Origin: Streptococcus parasanguinis
GTDB lineage: Bacteria > Bacillota > Bacilli > Lactobacillales > Streptococcaceae
Direction of reading: 5' to 3'
Length of the DNA: 64,000 bases
Assembly (NCBI RefSeq): GCF_016648855.1
Contig: NZ_JACLQU010000003.1
Location: 1 to 64,000, forward strand
Shown here: in pieces, positions 55,683 through 64,000 of the stretch
How positions within the stretch are numbered: the stretch's first letter is position 1
Layout of the letters: each line of letters begins with the position of its first letter
Notes under the pieces: model-generated
Told to the model about the DNA's origin: nothing
What the model saw: only the letters and a program-made list of their open reading frames with translations
Database searches by the model: none
Made by a program: the position numbers and the translations under genes

Positions 55683-56390
55683 TTACAATTGAGTCACGAC
55701 ATATTCAAAGAGCTTGCGATCTGCTAGGCTCTTGTCAAAACGCAATTCCGGATGCCACTGAACGCCGAGGAAACGACTCTCATCTGTGGATTGAACGGCT
55801 TCTATGATGTCATCTTTAGGATCCCGCGCGATCACTTCTAAACCATCTGCCAAGTCTTTAATACTTTGATGATGGAAAGAATTGATGCGACTGGTCTTAC
55901 CATAGATCTCTTGCAGGATCGTCTGATCCTTGGTCACCAACTCTTGGCTGGTGTACTGACCTGGATTGTCCTGCCAGTGGTGTTCAATGTCTTGATGCAG
56001 AGTTCCCCCTAGAGCGACATTATAGAGCTGGGTCCCACGGCAGACGGTAAAGATAGCTTTTTTAGCCGCACGCGCTTCTTCAATCAAGGCCAACTCAAAG
56101 AGATCGCGTTTCAAGAGATAGTCATCACTATCGATGGTGATTTCTTCTCCGTAAAACTTGGGCAAGACATTTTGTCCGCCGGTGATGATGAGCTTATCGA
56201 TCATCGATAGGTAGTCTTTGGCCAAGGCCGCATCTCCAATTGGCAAAATCAAAGGAATCCCTCCTGCCTCTTTGACCGCTTCGACAAAACCAGTCGCCGC
56301 ATAACTCATATTCGCGTCTGGATCATCCGGGAAGGGTCTTTCATTTCCTGTAATTCCAATTACTGGCCGTTTTTTCATACTTTTTTCCAT
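55683..56390 (-). CDS. Gamma-glutamyl-gamma-aminobutyrate hydrolase-like protein (peptidase C26)
   Basis: A 235-residue class I glutamine amidotransferase-like hydrolase: the nucleophile Cys in FTVCRGTQLYNVALGGTLHQDI, the His/Glu pair in VQWHPE. The PuuD-type members split gamma-glutamyl bonds, as in gamma-glutamyl-GABA; the true substrate in streptococci is not known. An internal ATG four codons in (56378) is an alternative start. Single gene with its own terminator. Confidence 0.88.
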   Translation of the reverse strand: MEKSMKKRPVIGITGNERPFPDDPDANMSYAATGFVEAVKEAGGIPLILPIGDAALAKDYLSMIDKLIITGGQNVLPKFYGEEITIDSDDYLLKRDLFELALIEEARAAKKAIFTVCRGTQLYNVALGGTLHQDIEHHWQDNPGQYTSQELVTKDQTILQEIYGKTSRINSFHHQSIKDLADGLEVIARDPKDDIIEAVQSTDESRFLGVQWHPELRFDKSLADRKLFEYVVTQL

Positions 56391-56509
56391 ATACTTTCAT
56401 TCATTTTCAAGGCTTATTGTAACACAATTTTAAGCCAGACTCAATGGAGATTTTTTTGAAGAGAAGGTCTTTCCCTCTACCCCAAAAGCATTTAAAATTG
56501 CTTTCTATC

Positions 56510-56537
56510 AAAAAATCCTCAAGTGTGAAGACTTGAG
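56510..56537 (-). terminator. Terminator of the marR-nmrA-egtV-egtU operon
   Basis: CTCAAGT and ACTTGAG pair with a six-base loop, then GATTTTTTG on the minus strand, ten bases after the egtU stop. Confidence 0.8.
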
Positions 56538-56546
56538 AATGGTTTG

Positions 56547-58067
56547 TTAATTTTTGATAAATCCTTCTTTCACCAAAAAGTCACGCGCTACTTTAGCAGC
56601 AGGCTTACCTTCTACTCCGACTTGGTAGTTCATCTGGCTCATCTGGGCTTCCGTAATTTTACCCGCCAACTTGTTCAGAATGCCTTCTAATTCTGGATGT
56701 TTCTTAAGGAGAGCTTCTTTCATGAGGGGCGCCCCTTGATAAGGTGGAAAAAGTTGCTTGTCATCTTCAAGGACCACCAGGTCATAACGAGCCAGCTCGG
56801 CATCCGTTGAGTAGGCATCTGTTATCTGGATATCACCAGACTGGATAGCCTGGTAGCGAAGGGCTGGCTCCATGGTGGAGACTTGTAGATGAAGACCATA
56901 GACCTTCTGCAAGCCCTTGTTTCCATCCTCTCGGTCATTAAACTCGAGCGTAAAGCCTGCCTTGAGTTGTCCTTCCACCTTTTTCAAATCGGAAATGGTC
57001 TTGAGGCCATACTCTTGGGCAATTTTCTTAGGCACTGCGACAGCATAGGTATTTTGATAAGCCATAGGTTTGAGCAAGGCTAGGTCGTCTTGTCGCTTGA
57101 TCCCATCTCGAGCAGCTTTGTAGACTGCTTCTGGATCATGACTGACTTGTGGTGCTGGCTTGAGGAGACTTTCGGTCACGGTCCCTGTAAACTCTGGATA
57201 GATAGCGATATCCCCTTTTTTTAGAGCTTCATAGAGGAAGGTGGTCTTGCCAAAATTCGGTTTGACAGTCACTGTCATATCCGTATTTTTCTCGATCAAG
57301 ATCTTATACATATTGGCGAGAATTTCAGGTTCAGGACCCAACTTCCCAGCAATGACCAGATTTTCTTTTTTCGGTTTGGGAAGAAGACTTGGCGTATAAG
57401 AAGCTCCTAATCCAATAACCATCACAGCAAAGGCTGCAAAGATGGTCCGCAATTTGGCCTTTTCCATCCATTTGAGAAGAAGGTTAAATGCGATGGCTAA
57501 GAAGGCAGAAGATAGGGCACCGATCAAAATCAGACTGGCATTATTGCGGTCAATCCCTAGGAGGATAAAGGAACCGAGTCCCCCAGCTCCAATCAAGGCA
57601 GCTAGGGTAGCTGTCCCAATAATCATCACAGCTGCCGTGCGAATCCCAGACATAATGACGGGCATGGCCAAGGGAATCTCGAACTTCTTGAGTCGCTCCC
57701 ACTTGGTCATCCCAAAGGCGATTCCTGCTTCTTCAAGGCTTGGATCAATCCCCTGTAAACCGGTGATGGTATTTTGAAGGATCGGGAAAATGGCATAGAT
57801 GACAAGAGCTGTTAAGGCCGGAAGCGTCCCGATTCCCATAATAGGAATGAAGAGGCCCAAAAGAGCCATGGAAGGAATGGTCTGGAAGATCCCAGCTATC
57901 TGTAAAACCCAGTTGCTTGTTCTTTTGTGGATACTCAAATAAATAGCTAGAGGAACAGCTAGAAAAATCGCAAGGAGCAAGGTCAGTAATGACAGTTGCA
58001 AATGTTGCCCCAGTGCAGCGAGCCAGTCCCCAAAGCGTTCTTGAAAGGTTGCAAGTAGTTTAGACAT
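56547..58067 (-). CDS. egtU: Ergothioneine/betaine-type ABC transporter, permease fused to binding domain (EgtU-like)
   Basis: A 506-residue fusion: an N-terminal OpuCB-type permease (about 1-215, six spans, EAA loop [23 protein letters not shown]) and an OpuCC/ProX-type binding domain (about 235-506, [23 protein letters not shown]) that faces outside. It was long annotated as choline or betaine ProWX. The pneumococcal homologue in the same gene order (MarR, NmrA-like, ATPase, fusion) is EgtU, which imports the thiol ergothioneine, so I prefer that. GGAGGT lies seven bases before the ATG at 58067, which overlaps the end of the ATPase gene by eight bases. Confidence 0.75.
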   Translation of the reverse strand: MSKLLATFQERFGDWLAALGQHLQLSLLTLLLAIFLAVPLAIYLSIHKRTSNWVLQIAGIFQTIPSMALLGLFIPIMGIGTLPALTALVIYAIFPILQNTITGLQGIDPSLEEAGIAFGMTKWERLKKFEIPLAMPVIMSGIRTAAVMIIGTATLAALIGAGGLGSFILLGIDRNNASLILIGALSSAFLAIAFNLLLKWMEKAKLRTIFAAFAVMVIGLGASYTPSLLPKPKKENLVIAGKLGPEPEILANMYKILIEKNTDMTVTVKPNFGKTTFLYEALKKGDIAIYPEFTGTVTESLLKPAPQVSHDPEAVYKAARDGIKRQDDLALLKPMAYQNTYAVAVPKKIAQEYGLKTISDLKKVEGQLKAGFTLEFNDREDGNKGLQKVYGLHLQVSTMEPALRYQAIQSGDIQITDAYSTDAELARYDLVVLEDDKQLFPPYQGAPLMKEALLKKHPELEGILNKLAGKITEAQMSQMNYQVGVEGKPAAKVARDFLVKEGFIKN

Positions 58068-58788
58068 GGTGAGCACCTCCAAATAGATCTGCGACAAAGT
58101 CGTTGGCTGGCTGGGCAAGAATGGTCTCAGAATCCGCTACCTGTACAATCTCTCCTTCTTGCAGCACTGCAATCCGATCCCCTAATTTTAAGGCCTCGTC
58201 CGTATCATGGGTTACGAAGATGGTCGTCATGCCGAATTCTTTGTGCAATTCTTTGGTAAGAGCCTGCAACTGCTTACGGGAGATGGCATCCAAGGCTGAA
58301 AAAGGTTCGTCCATCAATAAAATCTTTGGTTCCCCAATGATAGCTCGCACAATGCCAATCCGTTGTTGCTCTCCACCAGATAGCTCGCTTGGTAAACGAT
58401 GGGCATAATCTGCAGGGGGCAGGCCTACCTTGTTCAAGAGTTCTTCTGTTTTAGAAGCGATTTGCTCCTTGCTCCAGCCCTTCATCTCAGGAATAAGAGC
58501 TATATTTTCCGAAACCGTCAAGTTTGGAAATAGGGCAATGGCTTGAAGGACATAGCCGGTACTGAGACGTAACTCCCGTTCATCATAGCCCTTGATACGT
58601 TTTCCATCCATATAGATATTGCCATCAGTCGGCTCCAAGAGACGATTGACCATCTTGAGCATGGTGGTCTTTCCAGATCCTGAAGGACCCACTAGCACCA
58701 TAAATTCTCCATTTTCAATGCGGAGATTGACATCTTTTAAAATATCCTTTTCTGTATAGCGCAAGGCTACATGTTTGTATTCAATCAT
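58060..58788 (-). CDS. egtV: ABC transporter ATPase, OpuCA/EgtV type
   Basis: A 242-residue ATPase: Walker [10 protein letters not shown] (35-43), Q-loop [12 protein letters not shown], signature [14 protein letters not shown] and Walker [13 protein letters not shown]. It lacks the C-terminal CBS domains found in OpuCA-type osmoregulated ATPases, so gating by ionic strength is unlikely, which fits a thiol importer better than a betaine one. The ATG at 58788 follows GAGGA; its upstream sequence overlaps the nmrA-like gene. Confidence 0.82.
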   Translation of the reverse strand: MIEYKHVALRYTEKDILKDVNLRIENGEFMVLVGPSGSGKTTMLKMVNRLLEPTDGNIYMDGKRIKGYDERELRLSTGYVLQAIALFPNLTVSENIALIPEMKGWSKEQIASKTEELLNKVGLPPADYAHRLPSELSGGEQQRIGIVRAIIGEPKILLMDEPFSALDAISRKQLQALTKELHKEFGMTTIFVTHDTDEALKLGDRIAVLQEGEIVQVADSETILAQPANDFVADLFGGAHHV

Positions 58789-59641
58789 ATTTTTCCTCAA
58801 TAAGTTTTCTGTCTCTTAGAATATCCAATAGGCTGCTTGCTGGATGCCCTAGGACTTTTTCGACATCTGTAGAAACCCCAGCTTGTTCTCCAGCTTTAAT
58901 CGCTGTATAGGTGCTGACCCAGGCATCGTACTCCCATGTTTGTGCTGGCCATTTTTTCCGTGACTCATAAGCTTCTTCTACTGATTCATCCACATACGTG
59001 ATGGTTTTACCGCTCTCTTTTGAGAGGAGCGCTACGATTTCTTCCATGGAAAGGTTCTCTGGTCCTGTTAGATTCAAGGTTTGGTTTTCCCATTTCTTAG
59101 CATGTGAGAGAATCTCCGCTGCAACACTAGATGTGTCCTTACGGGCAACTGCTGAAACCTTCCCACTTCCTGCTGGACCACGAATCTCTCCATTTTCAAG
59201 TGCAATATCAATCAAGAAATCCAAATAAAAATTGTCTCTCAAAAAAGTATAGGTGAATCCTAATTCCTTGATATAGGCTTCCGTCTGGGCATGATCTCGA
59301 GATAGGGTAAAAGTTGCCTTCTCATCTGCCCCATAAAAGGAGGTATAAACGATATGTTGCACTCCTGCTAGCTTTGCGGCATCTAAAAAGTCCTTGTGCT
59401 CTTTGACACGCTCTGGATTTTCCCGAGCAGAGACCATCAATAAGACATCGATACCCTTTAAGGCCTCAACCACCTCTGGAGTATTGGCATACACCATCTT
59501 ACGAATTTCCGCTGACGCGTAGACTGTTGCCCGCTCTGGACTTCTTGCCAGATGGATAGAAGCAATTCCTTTCTGATCTATGAGATCAGCTACATAAGAA
59601 CCTAATTTTCCTGTTACACCTGTCATACCAATCATAAGCAT
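58781..59641 (-). CDS. NmrA-like NAD(P)-binding protein
   Basis: A 286-residue atypical short-chain dehydrogenase: Rossmann motif GMTGVTGKLG at the N-terminus, no YxxxK catalytic pair at the usual place, and a C-terminal substrate-type region (LNLTGPENLSMEEIVALLSKESGKTITYVD). NmrA/QorB-like proteins sense or reduce with NADPH. In the operon between marR and an ergothioneine-type importer it could report redox state or act on quinones; unknown. The start may also be the third residue (ATG at 59635). Confidence 0.85.
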   Translation of the reverse strand: MLMIGMTGVTGKLGSYVADLIDQKGIASIHLARSPERATVYASAEIRKMVYANTPEVVEALKGIDVLLMVSARENPERVKEHKDFLDAAKLAGVQHIVYTSFYGADEKATFTLSRDHAQTEAYIKELGFTYTFLRDNFYLDFLIDIALENGEIRGPAGSGKVSAVARKDTSSVAAEILSHAKKWENQTLNLTGPENLSMEEIVALLSKESGKTITYVDESVEEAYESRKKWPAQTWEYDAWVSTYTAIKAGEQAGVSTDVEKVLGHPASSLLDILRDRKLIEEKYD

Positions 59642-59652
59642 TTTCCCCTCTA

Positions 59653-60102
59653 CTATAATTCACTCTCTTTAGCTTTTAGATTTGAGATTATCCGCTCTTG
59701 ATAGGCTTCAAATTCTCGGATTTCTTGATCAGAAAATCCTTGATAAAAAATCTCTCCCAGCTCTTTGCTGACACGGTCTCCAATTTCTTTTTGCGCCCAA
59801 CCGAGGTCTGTCAAAGAGATATATTTTTTCCTTTTATCTTGCGTGCAAGGTTGAATCGTAACCAAGCCTTGTTCTTCCAATTTCTTAACCATACTGGTCA
59901 ATGTATTATTAGCTAGCCCCGTCGCAAGAGCGATATCTGTCGCAGTAGCGCACCCCAACTCTTGCTTCCACAAAATCGTTAAAATTTTTCCTTGTTCACT
60001 TCTGTATTGAGCATCTGGTTCCTTGCTCAAGAGTTTTTGAAAGATACGCCCGTTTAACAAACGAATCTGTAGAGCTTGATAGCCCCCTTGCATCTTGTCC
60101 AT
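59653..60102 (-). CDS. MarR-family transcriptional regulator
   Basis: A 149-residue winged-helix dimer protein (LGCATATDIALATGLANNTLTSMVKKLEEQGLVTIQPCTQDKRKKYISLTDLGW). Two cysteines (in ELGCATA and IQPCTQD) could sense thiol stress. It heads the operon for the NmrA-like protein and the importer. Two matching palindromes around its promoter show that it probably represses itself and the operon. Confidence 0.9.
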   Translation of the reverse strand: MDKMQGGYQALQIRLLNGRIFQKLLSKEPDAQYRSEQGKILTILWKQELGCATATDIALATGLANNTLTSMVKKLEEQGLVTIQPCTQDKRKKYISLTDLGWAQKEIGDRVSKELGEIFYQGFSDQEIREFEAYQERIISNLKAKESEL

Positions 60103-60115
60103 TTTGTCTCCTTTT

Positions 60116-60133
60116 TATTTCTATATCGAAATA
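60116..60133. promoter_or_regulatory. MarR operator, copy 1
   Basis: TATTTC-TATATC-GAAATA, an inverted repeat just upstream of the marR start codon, on the 3' side of the promoter. Confidence 0.75.
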
Positions 60134-60141
60134 TCAAAGTC

Positions 60142-60170
60142 ATTGTACCATTGCTTATTACATCTGTCAA
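60142..60170 (-). promoter_or_regulatory. Sigma-A promoter of the marR operon
   Basis: TTGACA (60165-60170), 17 bases, TACAAT (60142-60147) on the minus strand, boxed between the two operators. Confidence 0.85.
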
Positions 60171-60190
60171 CTATTTCGATATAGAAATAG
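60171..60190. promoter_or_regulatory. MarR operator, copy 2
   Basis: CTATTTCGATATAGAAATAG, the same arms as copy 1 with the central six bases GATATA, the reverse complement of the TATATC centre of copy 1. It directly touches the -35 box. Confidence 0.78.
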
Positions 60191-60274
60191 TATTTTTTTG
60201 ACAAGTGGCTCTTCAAAGGATTCTTGCACAGCTCCAAATGACCAGACTTTTTTACCCCTTTTACACAAACTTCT

Positions 60275-60320
60275 TTGGAATACGGTCAAAAATTCGCTAT
60301 AATAGTAACAAATGTTAAAC
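60275..60320 (+). promoter_or_regulatory. Promoter and possible operator of cbiMQO
   Basis: TTGGAA (60275-60280), 17 bases, TATAAT (60298-60303). Directly after it GTAACAAATGTTAAAC (60305-60320) contains the inverted repeat TAACA-AA-TGTTA on the expected start point, suitable for a metal-sensing repressor. No cobalamin or NiCo riboswitch fold is recognisable in the 80-base leader. Confidence 0.65.
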
Positions 60321-60395
60321 TCCTTTTGTAACGACACTTGGTTTTACGATGTGGTAATCTGTTAACTGTATGATAGAAAGATCGGAGTATTTGTG

Positions 60396-61379
60396 ATGCA
60401 TATCCCAGATAATTATTTGAGTCCTGCAAGTTGTGCCCTCTTAGCTGTAGCGGCTGCCCCTGCGATTGGCGTATCCATTGCCAAAGTCAAAGTTCAATTA
60501 AAGGAAAATAAAGAGTTGGCCCCTATGCTTGGCGTCGCAGCCTCTTTATCCTTCTTGTTAATGATGTTTAATGTTCCAGTTCCAGGGGGGACAACGGCAC
60601 ACGCTGTCGGTGGTGCCCTGCTGGCCATCCTGATTGGTCCCTATGCAGCTTCCCTAGCCTTATCTGTCGCCTTGATCCTCCAGGCCTTCTTATTTGGAGA
60701 TGGAGGAATTCTAGCCCTTGGAGCCAATATCTTTAATATGGCCGTTGCCATGCCTTTTATCGGCTATGGGATTTACAGTTGGTTCCGCAAACACCATCAT
60801 GAATCTCTTGGAGTGATCGTGGGTTCCTATGTTGCCATCAACGCCGCAGCTCTCTTAACAGGGATTGAACTTGGCTTGCAACCCTTAATTGCATCTGAAG
60901 CTGGACAACCCCTCTACAACCCTTATGGATTAGAAGTCACGATTCCTGCCATGATGGCTGCCCATCTTGTGGTCGCCGGCTGGGTCGAAGCCTTCTTCAC
61001 CTATGTGATTTACCGCTTTGTCAAACAAGTGGCCCCATCTGAATTGTATACACCAAGTAGCAAAAATACGACTTCATTTGTCAAAAAAATCCGCTGGGTC
61101 CTCTTGGGTCTGATCGTTTTGAGCCCTCTCGGTCTCCTAGCAGAAGGAACGGCTTTTGGAGAATGGTCTTCTGAAGAATTAGGATCCTTGCTCAAGGGAA
61201 AAGTCCCAGCTGGTATCAAAAATGGATTTTCTTTTGAAGCCTTGTTCAGTGATTACACCATTCCTGGAACTAAAATTGCGATTGGCTATATTCTATCAGC
61301 CATTACAGCTGTTCTCATTTTCTATATCATTAGCAAAATGATTCGATCAATAAACGGAGCAAAAACTTCTCATGCGTAA
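60396..61379 (+). CDS. cbiM: Cobalt/nickel ECF transporter, substrate subunit CbiM
   Basis: A 327-residue membrane protein that captures Co2+ or Ni2+. The start is set at the ATG at 60396, not the GTG one codon earlier, because the family binds metal with the N-terminal Met1-His2 (MHIPDNYLSP) and this amino group must be exposed. Further family signatures are PVPGGTTAHAVGGALLAI and GDGGILALGANIFNMA. A C-terminal part from about 225 (LVLSPLGLLAEGTAFGEWSSEEL and a last span) is the CbiN/PDGLE-like region fused on. Cobalt versus nickel cannot be told from sequence. Confidence 0.93.
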   Translation: MHIPDNYLSPASCALLAVAAAPAIGVSIAKVKVQLKENKELAPMLGVAASLSFLLMMFNVPVPGGTTAHAVGGALLAILIGPYAASLALSVALILQAFLFGDGGILALGANIFNMAVAMPFIGYGIYSWFRKHHHESLGVIVGSYVAINAAALLTGIELGLQPLIASEAGQPLYNPYGLEVTIPAMMAAHLVVAGWVEAFFTYVIYRFVKQVAPSELYTPSSKNTTSFVKKIRWVLLGLIVLSPLGLLAEGTAFGEWSSEELGSLLKGKVPAGIKNGFSFEALFSDYTIPGTKIAIGYILSAITAVLIFYIISKMIRSINGAKTSHA

Positions 61380-62160
61380 ACTTCCTGACTGGCTCCTTCA
61401 AGAGCAAACGACTCTAGAAGCATCCAAAAGCCATCACTATTTACAAATGAACCTTCACACATTGCGCCATTTTCTTGGCAAAATGAAACAAACGACACCC
61501 GCATTCAAGGCCAAAACTTCCTCTTGGATGCGGCTTGTTTACTTTTTAACCCTAGCCATTCTCATTACAACAGCCCACCATACGATCCAGCTCTGGATCC
61601 TCGGTATCCTCTTACTACTTCACATTGCTATGCTTCCAGGAGAAGCCCTTCTTCACCTGTTTAAGGTCCTCGTCAAGGTCCTTCTTTTCTCTGCCATTGT
61701 GATTTTACCGAGTATCTTATTTCAAGGATTTCAAAATGGTGGACTCTTTTTGTTACGTGCAGGGATCATTGTTCTCAATATTTCTCTCTTCTTAGCCACT
61801 ACCACAAGCGTCCAACTGGTGGATGCCCTAAGGCAGTTGCATGTCCCAAAGACCTTTGTCCAGACCATTGATATTACGCTAAAATATAGTTATATTTTAG
61901 GAAAACACCTTCACCAACAAATCGAGTGTGTCCAACTTCGAACCGTTGGTCAAAAAGTGAGCCTCCATCTTTTTGGCTCTCTGCTGGGTCTCTTGTATCT
62001 CTCAACAAAGAACCATACCAAAGAGGTCTACGAGGCCATGTTGCTGAGAGGATATGGCATGGACAGGAAACAAAAAGAGCCCTTCTGTTGGAAAAAAGAA
62101 GATGGCCTTTTACTACTGGAATTAGTCTTCCTTATTGCCGTCACCACTCTATTCCGTTAG
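61372..62160 (+). CDS. cbiQ: ECF transporter T component CbiQ
   Basis: A 262-residue membrane protein with about five spans and the coupling motifs LRAGIIVL and AMLLRGYGMD (Ala-Arg-Gly type) that contact the ATPase. It starts eight bases before the cbiM stop, so translation is coupled. Confidence 0.92.
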   Translation: MRKLPDWLLQEQTTLEASKSHHYLQMNLHTLRHFLGKMKQTTPAFKAKTSSWMRLVYFLTLAILITTAHHTIQLWILGILLLLHIAMLPGEALLHLFKVLVKVLLFSAIVILPSILFQGFQNGGLFLLRAGIIVLNISLFLATTTSVQLVDALRQLHVPKTFVQTIDITLKYSYILGKHLHQQIECVQLRTVGQKVSLHLFGSLLGLLYLSTKNHTKEVYEAMLLRGYGMDRKQKEPFCWKKEDGLLLLELVFLIAVTTLFR

Positions 62161-62172
62161 AAAGGATAGCTT

Positions 62173-62898
62173 ATGATTACCATTCAAGATGGAAATTACC
62201 ATTACACAGATGAGATTGGAATCCACGATATCCAACTACAGATCAAGCAAGGAGAAACGATCGCTTTGATGGGACCAAACGGAGCGGGAAAATCCACACT
62301 TTTCAAAATTCTGGTTGGACTTTTACCCCTGTCTTCTGGTCAATACCACTTTAAGGATTGGACGATAGATGACACTTTCTTAAAAGATCCCCATCGTGCT
62401 GGTCAGTTATTTCAACAGGTGGGGCTTATTTTTCAAAATAGCGATACGCAACTCTTCAACACAAGCGTCTATGATGAACTCGCTTTTGGCCCACGTCAAC
62501 TCGGCTTAGCTGCAGTTGAAATCGACCAACGCGTCAATGACACACTGGCTCTTTTAGAGATTGAACACCTGAGAGATCGCATTCCCTACCATCTCTCCGG
62601 AGGGGAGAAGAAGCTAGTCGCTATCGCCAGTGTCCTCACTATGAATCCTAGTCTCTTGCTTTTTGATGAGCCTTTTAACGGCCTCTCCCCCAAATACCAA
62701 AAGCTGATCATCGCCTTACTCCAAGATCTCAAAACAGCAGGAAAAACAATTGTGATTTCCTCCCACCATTTCGACCAAATCGCTCCGATTGTGGAACGGG
62801 TTCTGCTTTTTTCAGAGGAACACACCATTACAGGCAGCTACGATCGAGCTGATTGGGAACATCATCCAGATATTCAACAATCGTTTTCGACATGTTAA
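62173..62898 (+). CDS. cbiO: ECF transporter ATPase CbiO
   Basis: A 241-residue ATPase with Walker A GPNGAGKST (34-42), Q-loop FQNSDTQLFNTSVYDELAFGPRQLG typical of ECF ATPases, signature LSGGEKKLVAIASVL and Walker B LLLFDEPFNGL. A single ATPase is enough for CbiMNQO-type transporters. Final gene of the operon; a terminator follows directly. Confidence 0.95.
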   Translation: MITIQDGNYHYTDEIGIHDIQLQIKQGETIALMGPNGAGKSTLFKILVGLLPLSSGQYHFKDWTIDDTFLKDPHRAGQLFQQVGLIFQNSDTQLFNTSVYDELAFGPRQLGLAAVEIDQRVNDTLALLEIEHLRDRIPYHLSGGEKKLVAIASVLTMNPSLLLFDEPFNGLSPKYQKLIIALLQDLKTAGKTIVISSHHFDQIAPIVERVLLFSEEHTITGSYDRADWEHHPDIQQSFSTC

Positions 62899-62935
62899 AA
62901 AGCCTCGGTAGGGTTCTTCCTACCGAAGCTTTTTT
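62899..62935. terminator. Terminator of cbiMQO
   Basis: AGC-TCGGTAGG and CCTACCGA-GCT with small bulges, then TTTTTT. The minus strand may serve yjdF too. Confidence 0.88.
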
Positions 62936-62952
62936 GATGAAAGAGATAAGGG

Positions 62953-63366
62953 TTAATGTCCTTTATGCTTGTCTCTTCGTTTTTGCTGTTTGCGTTCGAA
63001 TTTCTCTTGTTTGAGCAATTGTTTTTGGACACTAGATTGATGTTTTGAAATCTTTTTCCTTTCCTCATACTGCGACTGCAATAGTTCTTTCGACTTGGAA
63101 GAAATTTTCTTCTTTACTTGTTTCTTCACAGTTCGCTGTAATCGTTTAGGATTCTTGATTTTTACATGTTGCTTAACTGTAGCTTCTGGACTAAAAGATA
63201 AATGAGTAAACTGAGTCTGTAACATCTCTAGAATTTCATCATCTTTTGGCTCCTGACCAAATGTCACACGACAAACTTGATAAGTTTCTCGATACACTTG
63301 TTCGAACAAACCATGCCAAAATCCATCTTCAAAATAAACTGTCAATCCAATTGAAATTGTTTCCAC
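62953..63366 (-). CDS. yjdF: YjdF family protein (DUF2992)
   Basis: A 137-residue protein with the YjdF layout: an N-terminal beta domain (ISIGLTVYFEDGFWHGLFEQVYR), NPKRLQRTVKKQVKK in the middle and a very basic helical tail (QLLKQEKFERKQQKRRDKHKGH). The molecular function is not established; the gene is typically switched on by azaaromatic compounds through a riboswitch. The GTG start at 63366 follows AAGGAGG by seven bases, and the riboswitch hairpin that hides this site is recognisable upstream. Confidence 0.9.
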   Translation of the reverse strand: METISIGLTVYFEDGFWHGLFEQVYRETYQVCRVTFGQEPKDDEILEMLQTQFTHLSFSPEATVKQHVKIKNPKRLQRTVKKQVKKKISSKSKELLQSQYEERKKISKHQSSVQKQLLKQEKFERKQQKRRDKHKGH

Positions 63367-63475
63367 GACAGCACCTCCTTAAATCTATCCCTAAGAATGG
63401 ACAACCAAGGAGGAAGGTTACTGATAGGCTTGCCTACGTCTGGACTACCAACCAGAACTGTGTTTTTATCTTAGT
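63367..63475 (-). ncRNA. yjdF riboswitch
   Basis: The 110-base leader holds a conserved-looking core (AGTCCAGACGTAGGCAAGCC, then TATCAGTAACC) and the sequence CCTTCCTCCTT, which is complementary to the ribosome site AAGGAGGTG 45 bases later. Together with the DUF2992 gene behind it this identifies the yjdF RNA, which binds azaaromatics and frees the ribosome site. A TATAAT at 63483-63488 starts the RNA. Confidence 0.85.
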
Positions 63476-63507
63476 TGGAACTATTATAGCATATTTATAA
63501 TCTATTT

Positions 63508-64000
63508 TTATTTCTTCTTCAAATGCCTATCAAAAAAATGAATCGTAGCTAGCCAAGAATCCTTACTCTCTCTCATCAATAAACGCCAATCTTTTCGATA
63601 ACGGTGATTTGGTTGATAAGCCACTGTCAACATGTGACCTGTTTCATGATATTTTTTAAATGTAATGTGGTGTCCTTTATAATCTGAGACAATATCATCA
63701 ATTGCTGACGAGGCATCCCATATTTCATCAACAGTACTTCCGAGCAATAAGATAGGTGAATGCATTTGACCAATATCTATCTTAGCAGTACGATCTTTAG
63801 GGAAGCTTTTTCTAAAAAGTTTGCTAAACAGATAATCTCTAAGTCGAAACTTTTGATAGGGAAGTTCTCTTTGCAAATACGTCCAAGAAGAAGTATGGGA
63901 GTTCCATTTCCCTTTTATCCCTTCATACACCACATCAGAGGGTGAATTTAGTACCAAACATTGAACGTCATTAAAAATGCTCTCCTCAGCTAAAACTAAC
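63508..64000 (-). CDS. Alpha/beta hydrolase, BAAT C-terminal type (5' part outside the window)
   Basis: The frame is open to the window edge, so only the C-terminal 163 residues are seen. They show KIDIGQMHSPILLLGSTVDEIWDASSAID, the strand and acidic residue typical of alpha/beta hydrolases, and later HETGHML with a candidate catalytic His. This resembles the BAAT C-terminal domain of acyl-CoA thioesterase-like hydrolases. The nucleophile elbow must lie upstream of 64000. Substrate unknown. Confidence 0.7.
   Translation of the reverse strand, partial: LVLAEESIFNDVQCLVLNSPSDVVYEGIKGKWNSHTSSWTYLQRELPYQKFRLRDYLFSKLFRKSFPKDRTAKIDIGQMHSPILLLGSTVDEIWDASSAIDDIVSDYKGHHITFKKYHETGHMLTVAYQPNHRYRKDWRLLMRESKDSWLATIHFFDRHLKKK

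Noticed and set aside
60304-60395. Cobalamin or nickel-cobalt riboswitch before cbiM
   Set aside because: The leader is about 85 bases and shows neither the B12 box nor the repeated G-rich hairpin loops of the NiCo motif.

Overview
The window is chromosomal DNA from a low-to-mid GC Firmicute, almost certainly a Streptococcus of the oral sanguinis/mitis type. The evidence is the Gram-positive replicase PolC, a streptococcal-type ClpL, the order uppS-cdsA-eep-proS, a firmicute-type type VII secretion system (T7SSb), CbiMQO without a cobalamin pathway, and a yjdF riboswitch. Species cannot be fixed from the sequence alone. Most genes lie on the minus strand. No rRNA, tRNA, insertion sequence or CRISPR array was seen.

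Layout. 0-8 kb: RsuA-type pseudouridine synthase, two paralogous MFS transporters divergent from a Crp/Fnr-like regulator, peptide deformylase, a tandem pair of DUF443 membrane proteins (the family of the staphylococcal T7SS immunity protein TsaI), a GlsB-like protein and aminopeptidase PepS. 8-14 kb: a four-hairpin intergenic element, a beta-helix/tandem AAA+ ATPase, an unpaired RelB-type antitoxin and an AT-rich single-gene NACHT ATPase, a probable anti-phage gene. 13.7-18 kb: polC. 18-33 kb: the T7SS, transcribed right to left as esxA, esaA, essA, esaB, essB, essC, then a Csa1/TilA-like lipoprotein and a TslA-like lipase effector, ending in gene remnants. 33-41.6 kb: a lipoprotein pseudogene, then proS, eep, cdsA, uppS, yajC, a small HTH protein and clpL. 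41.9-45.2 kb: a second T7SS lipase-effector cassette with two candidate partner proteins and two DUF1310-type lipoproteins. 45.3-50.8 kb: an operon of two Zn-motif UroD/MetE-superfamily proteins, a small secreted peptide and a cystine-type ABC importer, preceded by a MetR-box-like palindrome. 51-64 kb: an acid phosphatase lipoprotein, glmS, a GH1 glucosidase, a class I amidotransferase-like hydrolase, a marR-nmrA-egtV-egtU operon, cbiMQO, yjdF with its riboswitch, and a hydrolase cut by the window edge.

How it fits together. The most interesting theme is a dispersed T7SS network: the secretion machine, two lipase-type effectors in which the enzymatic domain precedes a helical targeting domain, lipoproteins placed like immunity factors, two DUF443 immunity-like proteins with no toxin beside them, and a beta-helix/AAA+ ATPase resembling EccA 11 kb from the machine. 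A sharp fall in GC inside the 3' end of essC suggests that the EssC C-terminus and its cargo were exchanged as one cassette. The second theme is a probable sulfur/methyl salvage operon. Cargo and immunity assignments rest on protein family resemblance read by eye and on gene order.
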